7,632 nt of DNA from Verrucomicrobiales bacterium (GCA_013003335.1 JABDJT010000239.1:1-7632), one strand, 5' to 3'. Shown: positions 1-6,345, counted from the first letter of the stretch. Program-made: numbers and translations. The notes: generated by a model not told the origin, from the sequence alone.

Positions 1-426
1 TCCGTATCCATCCGAATCGAACACCACCGGAAAATTTTCCCGCGCAATTTTTTCCGCCCGGCCCCGGACGGATTTGCTGCCGAGGAAGGAAACGACTTTG
101 CTTAGCACGGACGGCAGGCTCCATAAATACTGGCACTGGCTCAGCACCCGCACACCTGGCAAATCATTCGCCCAGCGATCCGGCATGGCAGCGAGTTCTT
201 CGGAGGCATCATTCAGTTTTCCGCCGAGCGCGTATTTCAGGCCCCCATGAATCACTCCCTGCGCCGCAAGCGACTGACCTGCCCCGAGCGGGGAATTGGA
301 AAAGAGTGCAAATCGTCCTCCAAAGCCGGCGTCCTGGAGAGCATTCGCCGTCCATAGTGCCGCAACACCGCCTCCAATGACGGCGACGTCCAGATCGACG
401 ACTTTTTGCTGAATTTCTTCGCTCAA
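1..426 (-). CDS. FAD-dependent oxidoreductase, DAO-like (partial, N-terminal 142 aa)
   Basis: The minus strand is open from 426 to the window edge; the C-terminus lies outside. The N-terminus reads VVDLDVAVIGGGVAALWTANAL, a beta-strand, glycine-rich loop and helix (Gly18, Gly19, Gly20) that binds the ADP part of FAD; the usual last Gly of the loop is Ala23. Around residues 51-69 the pattern QGVIHGGLKYALGG resembles the second FAD-contact segment of the D-amino-acid oxidase / glycerol-3-phosphate dehydrogenase / L-2-hydroxyglutarate oxidase superfamily. The substrate cannot be told. The start is set by an in-frame TGA at 450-448, which is the stop of the upstream gene; the only usual start codon between it and the FAD motif is TTG at 426-424. 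No Shine-Dalgarno is visible, and the 21-nt gap suggests translation after the HHH gene on one mRNA. The family is well supported; the start is less certain. Confidence 0.85.
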   Translation of the reverse strand, partial: MSEEIQQKVVDLDVAVIGGGVAALWTANALQDAGFGGRFALFSNSPLGAGQSLAAQGVIHGGLKYALGGKLNDASEELAAMPDRWANDLPGVRVLSQCQYLWSLPSVLSKVVSFLGSKSVRGRAEKIARENFPVVFDSDGYG

Positions 427-447
427 ATCGAAGGAAATTACGCCGGA

Positions 448-1029
448 TCAGAGTTTCTCGCCGTATTTTTCCTCGTGCAATTCTTTCGCCTGCTTGATCC
501 AGTTGTCGCGGTATATGCGGTCTTTAAAAGTCAGCATCTTGGAAAATTCGCTGCATGCCCCGTCGGTCCAAAAGGCAACCTGCTTGAATGTATACACGCC
601 GATGCCGTGCAATTTTCCTTCCAGAACCTTGGCGATTCCACTGATCACCTTCAGATCATCAACTTCGTCCGGTTCGCTCGCGAAAACGATTCCGTAGGTG
701 TCATCCATCCGGGCTTTGCCGGAAGCGATTTCTTCAGCGAACGCCCCCTTCGCCTCCTCTTCGGAGGCAGTCTCAATTTGGGGTGGGGCTTCTTCGCCCG
801 AATCGTTGTCTTCTACCGCCTGAGTCGGCTCTTCTTCCGTAATTTCCGGCTCCGCGGCCGTTGTCTCAACTGTCTCAATCTCCTCCGAATCCTCCCCTCC
901 AAGCAGCATCCATATAACGAGCCAGACAAGAGCGGCGAGGGCGAATCCGATGAAAAGGGCAAAGAAAATGGCATTCCACCATTCGCGATCGTAGGTTTGG
1001 GCCAGGAGAAAAGAGGACGGGAATTCCAT
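448..1029 (-). CDS. Membrane-anchored helix-hairpin-helix domain protein
   Basis: A 193-aa protein counted from ATG 1029. Residues 17-43 form one hydrophobic membrane segment starting WWNAIFFALF. Residues 46-123 are a low-complexity linker very rich in Glu, Ala and Thr. Residues 124-193 form the conserved domain: DDLKVISGIAKVLEGKL, then GVYTFKQVAFWT, then TFKDRIYRDNWIKQAKEL. This matches the HHH-type domain ('flap endonuclease-1-like') common at the C-terminus of membrane proteins in Bacteroidota, Planctomycetes and Verrucomicrobiota, sometimes fused to ribosomal L21 or NADH dehydrogenase subunits. Such domains may bind DNA or protein; no nuclease active site is visible, so nuclease activity should not be assumed. 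A TTG at 1083 would add 18 residues, but the ATG places the membrane helix nearer the N-terminus as usual. Neither start has a clear ribosome site. It lies 132 nt after the DUF1501 stop and 21 nt before the oxidoreductase, probably in one operon with the latter. Confidence 0.85.
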   Translation of the reverse strand: MEFPSSFLLAQTYDREWWNAIFFALFIGFALAALVWLVIWMLLGGEDSEEIETVETTAAEPEITEEEPTQAVEDNDSGEEAPPQIETASEEEAKGAFAEEIASGKARMDDTYGIVFASEPDEVDDLKVISGIAKVLEGKLHGIGVYTFKQVAFWTDGACSEFSKMLTFKDRIYRDNWIKQAKELHEEKYGEKL

Positions 1030-1161
1030 AAGTTGAATGTGTTTGAAGAGACTGTTTTTCGGGGAATCTGACCCCGGCGGCAAGCCTATTTGTCACACGG
1101 AAAGTGATTTTCTCGCTGTATCGAACCGACAGGGGTGGTTTGGCGGGTCAACTGCACCCGG

Positions 1162-2649
1162 TCACGCAATCCAATCCTGAATCACCTTTCCGCCGACGTC
1201 CGTCAGCCGGAAATCGCGCCCCTGGAACCGATAGGTCAGCTTCAGGTGATCGAGGCCGAACTGGTGAAGCAGAGTGGCGTGCAGATCGTTCGGGTGAACG
1301 GGATTTTCGGCAACGTTCCAGCCAATTTCGTCGGTTTCGCCGTAGGTCAGGCCGCCTTTCAAACCGCCGCCGGCCATCGCCATCGAAAATGCAAAGGGAT
1401 GATGATCGCGGCCGGTGTTGGCAGTGCGGCCGTTGCGGTTTTCGCCGAGCGGGGTGCGGCCGAATTCGCTGCCCCACACAACCATCGTTTCGTCCAACAT
1501 TCCGCGGCGTTTCAGGTCCTTGATCAGCGCGGCAATTGGCTGATCGACGGCGCCGGCGTTGTAGGCCAGCTGTTTTTCCAAATCAGAATGCTGATCCCAG
1601 CTGGCGTGGACGATGTTGATGAAACGGACGCCGCGCTCGACGAGGCGGCGGGCCAGCAGGCAGTTCCGGGCAAAAATGTCGTAGGTCGGTTTGCCGGGAA
1701 GCGACCCACGGAAATTTCCGCCTTCGGGTTCTTTCCTGCCGACACCGTAAAGGTCGAGCGTTTCCTGCGGTTCATCGGAAAGATCGACCAATTCCGGCGC
1801 CGCAGTTTGCATCCGGTTGGCGAGTTCGAAATTCGCGATCCGGCTCGCAATCTCGGGGTCATGAACTTCCTGGTAGCGATGCTGGTTCAGGTCTTTCAAT
1901 GCGTCCAACCCGGCCCGCTGCAATTCCGGCGGGAGGCCATCGGGATTTTTTAAATTCAGAACCGGCTCGCCCTGGTTGCGAAACAGTACACCCGCATATT
2001 TCGTCGGGAGAAAACCGGACTGCCACAGCGTTGAGCCGCCGGAAGAACCCCGCCCCGCCGTAAGCACGACGTATCCCGGCAAATTTTCCGAGGCGGAACC
2101 GAGGCCGTAATTGACCCAGGAACCCATCGTCGGCATGCCGAATCGCGAGACACCGCACTGCATCATCAGCTGGCCCGGGTGGTGATTGAATTCCTCGGTG
2201 TGCATCGATTTCACGAGCAGCAAATCGTCGGCGCACGAACCGAGATTCGGCAGCAGATCGGACAATTCCATCCCGCTCTCGCCGTGGCGTTTCCACTTTC
2301 GCGGGGAACCCATCAGCACGGCGGTGTCGGGCTTGATGAAGGCGAAGCGGGCTTTGGCGAGCGTCTCTTTCGGCAGGCTGGAGCCGTGCAACTCATTCAG
2401 CTTCGGCTTGCGATCGAACAAATCGAGCTGTGATGGCGCACCGGCCATGAAAATAAAAATGCAGGCCTTTGCCTTCGCCTTCGCGTGGGATTTCAGTTCC
2501 CCGAACCGCGCGGAATCGGTAGCCGTTTCCGCCGAAAGGAGGCCATCCTGCGCCAGCATCGAACCGAGCGCGATCCCACCAAGGCCGCTCGCCGAGGTCG
2601 TCAGGAATTCGCGTCGCTTCAAGTCCTGTACTGTTTCGAACGGATTCAT
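1162..2649 (-). CDS. DUF1501 family protein with Tat signal
   Basis: A 495-aa protein and an apparently complete member of DUF1501, a family abundant in Planctomycetes and Verrucomicrobiota and related in fold to alkaline phosphatases and sulfatases. The N-terminus has a twin-arginine motif, KRREFL (residues 11-16), followed by a weakly hydrophobic stretch and a likely cleavage region near residues 38-45, so export by Tat is expected. Family blocks are visible in order: FIFMAGAPSQLDLFD (65-79), HHPGQLMMQCGVSRFGMPTMGSWV (156-179, stated as a block), WGSEFGRTP (392-400), GRDHHPFAFSMAMAGGGLKGG (413-433) and LTYRFQGRDFRLTDV (471-485). The biochemical role of the family is unknown; genes are usually paired with DUF1549/DUF1553 cytochrome-like proteins and proposed to act in polysaccharide use. 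No such partner lies next to it here. Start ATG 2649 has a weak AGAAGAA upstream; an in-frame TAG at 2703-2701 limits any extension. Confidence 0.95.
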   Translation of the reverse strand: MNPFETVQDLKRREFLTTSASGLGGIALGSMLAQDGLLSAETATDSARFGELKSHAKAKAKACIFIFMAGAPSQLDLFDRKPKLNELHGSSLPKETLAKARFAFIKPDTAVLMGSPRKWKRHGESGMELSDLLPNLGSCADDLLLVKSMHTEEFNHHPGQLMMQCGVSRFGMPTMGSWVNYGLGSASENLPGYVVLTAGRGSSGGSTLWQSGFLPTKYAGVLFRNQGEPVLNLKNPDGLPPELQRAGLDALKDLNQHRYQEVHDPEIASRIANFELANRMQTAAPELVDLSDEPQETLDLYGVGRKEPEGGNFRGSLPGKPTYDIFARNCLLARRLVERGVRFINIVHASWDQHSDLEKQLAYNAGAVDQPIAALIKDLKRRGMLDETMVVWGSEFGRTPLGENRNGRTANTGRDHHPFAFSMAMAGGGLKGGLTYGETDEIGWNVAENPVHPNDLHATLLHQFGLDHLKLTYRFQGRDFRLTDVGGKVIQDWIA

Positions 2650-2665
2650 TTCTTCTAAAAAATAG

Positions 2666-2685
2666 CACGGGTTTTCCCGCCCGTG
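2666..2685 (-). other. Small leader hairpin before DUF1501
   Basis: A perfect 6-bp inverted repeat, CACGGG (2666-2671) and CCCGTG (2680-2685), with an 8-nt loop. It sits 16 nt upstream of the DUF1501 start codon, in the presumed 5' leader. It is short and could be chance; an influence on translation is only a guess. Confidence 0.3.
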
Positions 2686-2720
2686 AATCCCCGAAATCGG
2701 CTATTCAATTCCTCCTCTCT

Positions 2721-2769
2721 CAAAACGAAACAACCCTGTTAGCTCGGAGAACCAACAGGGTCGTTTCGT
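2721..2769 (-). terminator. Long stem-loop, probable Rho-independent terminator of the nuclease gene
   Basis: Arms 2725-2740 and 2754-2769 are complementary over 16 bp with a 13-nt loop. The single non-Watson-Crick position (2732 against 2762) is A-C on the plus strand but a G-U pair in minus-strand RNA, so the structure is best on the minus strand. There the stem's right side reads GTTTCG and runs into TTTTG, a short U-rich tail. It lies 240 nt after the nuclease stop codon and 72 nt before DUF1501. Termination is the likeliest role, although the U-tract is modest; a leader or transcript-stabilising structure is possible. Confidence 0.6.
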
Positions 2770-2892
2770 GTTTGTGCGTCCTTCTATATGGGAAAAACAA
2801 GAGGCAATACAACTGACTTTTTGAACAAAATGGTGAAACTGAATTTCAGCCTTTGGTTTCGACTGAAGAAAATACAAAAATTTGGAAAGTGG

Positions 2893-2990
2893 TCGCGGCG
2901 GCTTAAAATATTAGTTATGGATTTTACTGAAAATTATAAAAAAAGAAAAGGAAAATCTTTTCGCAGATCGAATCGAAGAAGCCGCCGCGA
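2893..2990. repeat. 12-bp perfect inverted repeat around an AT-rich core
   Basis: TCGCGGCGGCTT at 2893-2904 is the exact reverse complement of AAGCCGCCGCGA at 2979-2990. The 74 bases between are strongly AT-rich, including a run of seven A and a TATAAT hexamer. GC-rich arms around an AT-rich core differ from the surrounding gap. No transposase or target-site duplication is visible, so a small mobile element is not shown. Confidence 0.6.
2933..2938 (-). promoter_or_regulatory. Possible -10 element (TATAAT) for DUF1501
   Basis: The minus strand has an exact TATAAT at 2938-2933 inside the AT-rich gap. No good -35 hexamer lies at the usual distance; the upstream bases are mostly pyrimidines. If used, it would give a leader of about 280 nt that would have to pass the stem-loop at 2721-2769. 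In such AT-rich DNA the hexamer may be chance. Confidence 0.25.
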
Positions 2991-2993
2991 ATG

Positions 2994-3024
2994 AACAGGG
3001 TTGATTCGTCAACCCAACAGGGTT
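2994..3024 (-). repeat. Hairpin at the nuclease stop codon flanked by AACAGGGTT repeats
   Basis: GGGTTGA (2998-3004) and TCAACCC (3009-3015) form a perfect 7-bp stem with a 4-nt loop that includes the stop codon TGA (3011-3009). The direct repeat AACAGGGTT occurs at 2994-3002 and 3016-3024, 22 bp apart. In minus-strand RNA the GGGTT segment can pair either with the upstream AACCC (loop TGTT) or with the downstream TCAACCC, so two hairpins exclude each other. There is no U-tract, so this is not a standard terminator. Confidence 0.5.
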
Positions 3025-6000
3025 TCATCGATCGCGGATTGGGGATCGCCGAATAACAGGTCGCGGAAATCGTCATACCGGACCCGCTCGGAGGGAGGCC
3101 AGAATTTTCGTGCCTGGACGGATTCGACAACGCCGAGAGCACAGGTTTTCGCGGACTTCAGCATTTCCGTTCCGCAAGTCAGTTCCGGCCAGGTCAACAA
3201 TTGCGTGTCCTGGGCGGATTCACCGATCAGGCCGTAGCCGGTTTCAATTGTTTCGCCGGGATATTTCTCCGCGATCGCCAGGGCGTAGAGGGGAAGTTGC
3301 AAATCCGTCCACCTTGAGAGTTCGCCCTTGCTGTTGGTCACGTGCGACCAATCCGGAAAATTCTCCGGTGATTCGGTCCGCTTGTTCCGGGACATGTGAT
3401 TTTCTTCGACCCAGCGATCCATGGCACGATCCCACTGGGCAACACCACCCGTTTTGAAATCGAGAATCCGCAATCCGTGATCCGGATGACGCTCAATTCG
3501 GTCGATCGAACCGGTTACAGTCACTCCGCCGATCGAAAACGTGTCGTCGTCATTCGAAAAAGGCGTTTCCGAAGCGATGATTTCCCAGCCGTTTTTCCGC
3601 TCGTGAGCCTCAATTTTCGCCCATCGACCAAGGCGCATATTCAGGGCCCGCTGCTGAATCAACACGGGGACATTCCACCGCTCCCCGAACTTTTCTTTCA
3701 ACAATCGTTCGAGAGCGTCTTCGAAGAATTCGGCAATCTCGCGTTCATTCTCTGAAGAACGGGCCGAAACGTCGTGATACAGCGCACGCATAACCTCGTG
3801 GCAGAGCGTTCCGAATTCAGCCGGATGCAATTCGGTTTTTCCGGTCTCGATTTTCTCCATCTTCAGACCGTGTTTCAGGTAGTATCGGAACGGACAGGCC
3901 AGGTATGCGCGAAAGGAAGTCACCGGCATTTTTTCAAAAATCCGCAGATCATCACGCGGTGCCGGCGGCTGTAATTTCCAGGAAAACTCCCACGGAACCG
4001 GCTCTTCTTCGAGTTCCTCGCGAATTTCATTCTCGAAAAACTGAGCCACCCGGTCGGGCAATTCTTCGATGGGGCATTGGAACAGCAACCGGGAAGGCCG
4101 CAGTGGATCATCCCCTGCTCCCAACCGGCCAAAAATGAAATCAACCCGCCCTGCCTTCTGTCGGCTCTTGAGAAATGCCTGCATCATGTAGACGTCCCGT
4201 GCGTAGCGGGCATCATTATTGCGAATGCCCAGAACGCGACGGGCTGAATCGGGCAACCACGAGTGACCGATGATCGCTTCCGGGACTTTGCCGTCGTTCA
4301 TTCCGGTCAGGATCAAGTGCGGAGCGTCTTCCCAGAGCAATTCCAGCCATCCCTGTAGGTCGATATCGCCGGGTTCCCGTTCGGGAAACCAGGCCTGATC
4401 CTTCAGCAATTCGAGAAGAAGCTCAAAGTTTCCGGACGCGTCAAGTGGGCTGGAGAAAGCCCGCATCGCCGGAGAATCGAAGGCGTCGAGAACTTCGTTG
4501 ATTTGATCTGCAATGGCCGAAAACACGGTGTCGTCTCCGAGGTCAGACCGGAATTTTCGACAGGCAAAAATTTCTCCAAGTAAATCGGTCAGTACCTCAC
4601 CAAAGGGCTCCCGCTTGAACCGGGCCAGTTGAGAATTGACCCAGTCAATCGCCGCGACGAGGTGCTCGTGATACGCGCGTCGGCGGGTCTTTCGATTCAG
4701 GGCTGCGAGCGCATCACCCAGCGTGTCCGGCAAGTGATCGTTACCGAGTTGGTCGAATTCGCGAAGGAGCGTCGTCAGGCCCGGTGACTTTTCAGGATCT
4801 CCGACTGATTTCAGATGCTTGCGCAGGCTGGCGTTGGCTTCGGGGCACTGGAGAAAATCAAGAAACGCCTCGAATGAGCCGGTGGTGACAAGGCGGTTCA
4901 GAATTCCCAGAAGGTAGAAAAGGCTGTGGGTCGCCAGCCGCCGCCCGGCCGGATCAAAACCACCGATTTCATGGGAGGCGAGCGATTTTTCCAGGGGAGC
5001 AATCACGTCCGGATCCGGCACGCCGATTGCCACCACTCCCCCCGGGTCGCGATGCCGGGTTGCCAGTTCCACGGCCCTTTCTGCCTGTTCAGCGGGCGAA
5101 CTTTCCGAAAAAATCGTGTGTTCCGGTTCGGGAATTTCGACCGGGTGCTTCAGCCAGTCCTCCTCTCCCGTCGTCCGCCCCCATTCGTCGAAAAATTCGG
5201 CATAGGTTTCCGGAGCGTAAATCGCGATTTCCGTGGGTAGTTTTTGGGAATGGCGGTCGATTGCCCTGATTGCCAAAGGCGATGAGTCAGGAGTGCCGAT
5301 CAAGGTGATCTGCCTCACTTCGTCCGGCAATTCTCCCTCTCCGGCAGCCATACGACGGGCTTCCTGGCGATCAAAAAAACCGGCCCGGGTGGTTGCCCGA
5401 ACGGCTTCCCGCTCGAGGCGTGACAGTTCCCGCCATCGCTCCGGCTCCATTTCACCGGCACTCAAAATTCGCGCTGCTTCCCCGAAACTCAGCCCGGCCT
5501 CCCCCAGCAGCTGGCGGACACGGATCAGGTCGGAGGCCGTTTTCAGGGCCCAGGATAAATTTCGTTCCACGGGATCGACCGGAAACAGCTGGCGATATCG
5601 CTCGATCGGCAAATTGAGCAGCAACGCGGCCCATATCATCAACGTTTCGGCCTGCTGCGCGACAGGTTTTTCAAACCGGCTGCCCGGCACCCGTGCGGGG
5701 CTGGTGAAAAATTCCGGCGTGACCACCAGCGGCGGCACAACGGCGGCTCCGGCTTCCCCGGACCCGACCCGAATCGCCAAAGCTTCACGCAGGCGGCGCC
5801 CGGAATGCAGAGTCGGCACGACCACGAGATGTCCGGACAGGTCGAGCGTGCTACCGGGTTCCCATCTGGCAGTAAAATAATCTACCGCGCAATCGAGCAG
5901 AGGCTTTTCCCAACCAAGAAACGTGCGTTTTCGCACCGGAGCGGCATCAATTTGCGGAAGCGACACAACTTCCCGTCCTGAGACGACTTCCGGCGGCGGC

Positions 6001-6167
6001 TCGGGCTCTTGCGAATCTTGTGTGACTACCGACTCCTCTTTCTCGGCCGGTTCTCCGGCAGGCGGACGGGGCTCCTCCTTATTCTCCGGCTCTTCGGCAG
6101 CACCGAAAAGATCGAGTTCAAACTGCTCGTCAAATTCTCCGGGTTCTGTGCGGCTTCGTCGGGGCAT
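3009..6167 (-). CDS. AddB-like PD-(D/E)XK nuclease, RecB family
   Basis: A 1052-aa protein, about the size of AddB. Residues 1-22 end in ELDLFG; residues 23-75 are an acidic, proline-rich, probably disordered linker. The globular part begins near residue 82. VVVPTLHSGRRLREAL (115-130) matches the AddB start, with no Walker A ATP-binding motif, so the helicase part should be inactive. LILTGMNDG (618-626) corresponds to a late helicase-like motif (GLNEG type). ACPFRYYLKHGL (Cys758) leads into the nuclease: GTLCHEV with His790, GSIDRIE with Asp889, LDFKTG with Asp903 and Lys905, and LQLPLYAL with Gln957, the complete RecB-type set. The C-terminal block where AddB carries three iron-sulfur cysteines reads RVRYDDFRDLLF with none. 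The role is probably DNA end processing in double-strand break repair; no AddA partner is adjacent. The ATG start is fixed by an in-frame TAA 12 nt upstream; no ribosome site is visible. Confidence 0.88.
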   Translation of the reverse strand: MPRRSRTEPGEFDEQFELDLFGAAEEPENKEEPRPPAGEPAEKEESVVTQDSQEPEPPPEVVSGREVVSLPQIDAAPVRKRTFLGWEKPLLDCAVDYFTARWEPGSTLDLSGHLVVVPTLHSGRRLREALAIRVGSGEAGAAVVPPLVVTPEFFTSPARVPGSRFEKPVAQQAETLMIWAALLLNLPIERYRQLFPVDPVERNLSWALKTASDLIRVRQLLGEAGLSFGEAARILSAGEMEPERWRELSRLEREAVRATTRAGFFDRQEARRMAAGEGELPDEVRQITLIGTPDSSPLAIRAIDRHSQKLPTEIAIYAPETYAEFFDEWGRTTGEEDWLKHPVEIPEPEHTIFSESSPAEQAERAVELATRHRDPGGVVAIGVPDPDVIAPLEKSLASHEIGGFDPAGRRLATHSLFYLLGILNRLVTTGSFEAFLDFLQCPEANASLRKHLKSVGDPEKSPGLTTLLREFDQLGNDHLPDTLGDALAALNRKTRRRAYHEHLVAAIDWVNSQLARFKREPFGEVLTDLLGEIFACRKFRSDLGDDTVFSAIADQINEVLDAFDSPAMRAFSSPLDASGNFELLLELLKDQAWFPEREPGDIDLQGWLELLWEDAPHLILTGMNDGKVPEAIIGHSWLPDSARRVLGIRNNDARYARDVYMMQAFLKSRQKAGRVDFIFGRLGAGDDPLRPSRLLFQCPIEELPDRVAQFFENEIREELEEEPVPWEFSWKLQPPAPRDDLRIFEKMPVTSFRAYLACPFRYYLKHGLKMEKIETGKTELHPAEFGTLCHEVMRALYHDVSARSSENEREIAEFFEDALERLLKEKFGERWNVPVLIQQRALNMRLGRWAKIEAHERKNGWEIIASETPFSNDDDTFSIGGVTVTGSIDRIERHPDHGLRILDFKTGGVAQWDRAMDRWVEENHMSRNKRTESPENFPDWSHVTNSKGELSRWTDLQLPLYALAIAEKYPGETIETGYGLIGESAQDTQLLTWPELTCGTEMLKSAKTCALGVVESVQARKFWPPSERVRYDDFRDLLFGDPQSAIDETLLG

Positions 6168-6173
6168 CGGCAG

Positions 6174-6202
6174 ATACCATTACGTAACTGCGAATTCGTC
6201 AA
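6174..6202 (-). promoter_or_regulatory. Possible promoter of the nuclease gene, perhaps leaderless
   Basis: On the minus strand TTGACG (6202-6197) is a five-of-six match to the -35 consensus and is followed after 17 bp by TGGTAT (6179-6174), a three-of-six match to -10. Transcription would start at or next to the ATG at 6167, giving a leaderless mRNA, which fits the missing Shine-Dalgarno. It lies downstream of the MarR terminator, where a promoter is needed. The weak -10 keeps this tentative. Confidence 0.3.
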
Positions 6203-6228
6203 AATCCCAACAGTTTTGATTTGTTTGG

Positions 6229-6248
6229 CGAACCACCCTGCTGGTTCG
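6229..6248. repeat. 7-bp inverted repeat upstream of the nuclease gene
   Basis: CGAACCA (6229-6235) and TGGTTCG (6242-6248) pair perfectly around the 6-nt loop CCCTGC. It lies between the MarR terminator and the nuclease start codon, upstream of the proposed promoter. It could be an operator half-site pair or an RNA hairpin; nothing decides between these. Confidence 0.4.
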
Positions 6249-6261
6249 TTATGCCATTCCC

Positions 6262-6297
6262 CAAAAGAAAAACGCTCCCGTGGAAATCACGGAAGCG
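6262..6297 (-). terminator. Rho-independent terminator after the MarR gene
   Basis: In minus-strand RNA, CGCTTCCGTG (6297-6288) pairs with CACGGGAGCG (6282-6273) over 10 bp, with one G-U pair and a 5-nt loop, and is followed at once by TTTTTCTTTT (6272-6263). On the plus strand the G-U becomes a C-A mismatch and no T-tract follows, so it works only on the minus strand. It ends the MarR transcript about 130 nt past its stop codon and separates it from the nuclease gene. Confidence 0.85.
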
Positions 6298-6345
6298 CCG
6301 AAAATCGAGTTTAGAAAAAGGTAAAGCAGTTTGAATTCCCGTGTC

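Larger units (their letters stand above)
2650..3008. other. AT-rich intergenic region between nuclease and DUF1501 genes
   Basis: A 359-nt stretch with no credible gene. Moving along the minus strand it holds the hairpin at the nuclease stop codon, a 12-bp inverted repeat around an AT-rich core with a TATAAT hexamer, a long terminator-like stem-loop, an isolated AGGAGG, and a small hairpin just before DUF1501. A 68-codon plus-strand reading frame (2788-2994) is very Lys/Arg rich, has no ribosome site and looks like a product of A-rich composition. Confidence 0.7.

Noticed and set aside
406..1071. A 221-codon plus-strand reading frame
   Set aside because: It lies opposite the HHH gene, whose product has a clear membrane segment, linker and conserved domain; the plus-strand product shows no family features.
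1135..1953. A 272-codon plus-strand reading frame
   Set aside because: It is antisense to the strongly conserved DUF1501 gene and is explained by GC-rich codon bias.
2893..2990. A transposable element called from the inverted repeat
   Set aside because: No transposase, no target-site duplication and no second copy in the window; it is reported as a repeat only.
2788..2994. A 68-codon basic small protein in the AT-rich gap
   Set aside because: There is no ribosome site, its Lys/Arg richness follows from A-rich sequence, and it runs through both arms of the inverted repeat.
5233..5880. A 215-codon plus-strand reading frame
   Set aside because: Its product is Ser/Arg-rich low-complexity sequence opposite the AddB-like gene.
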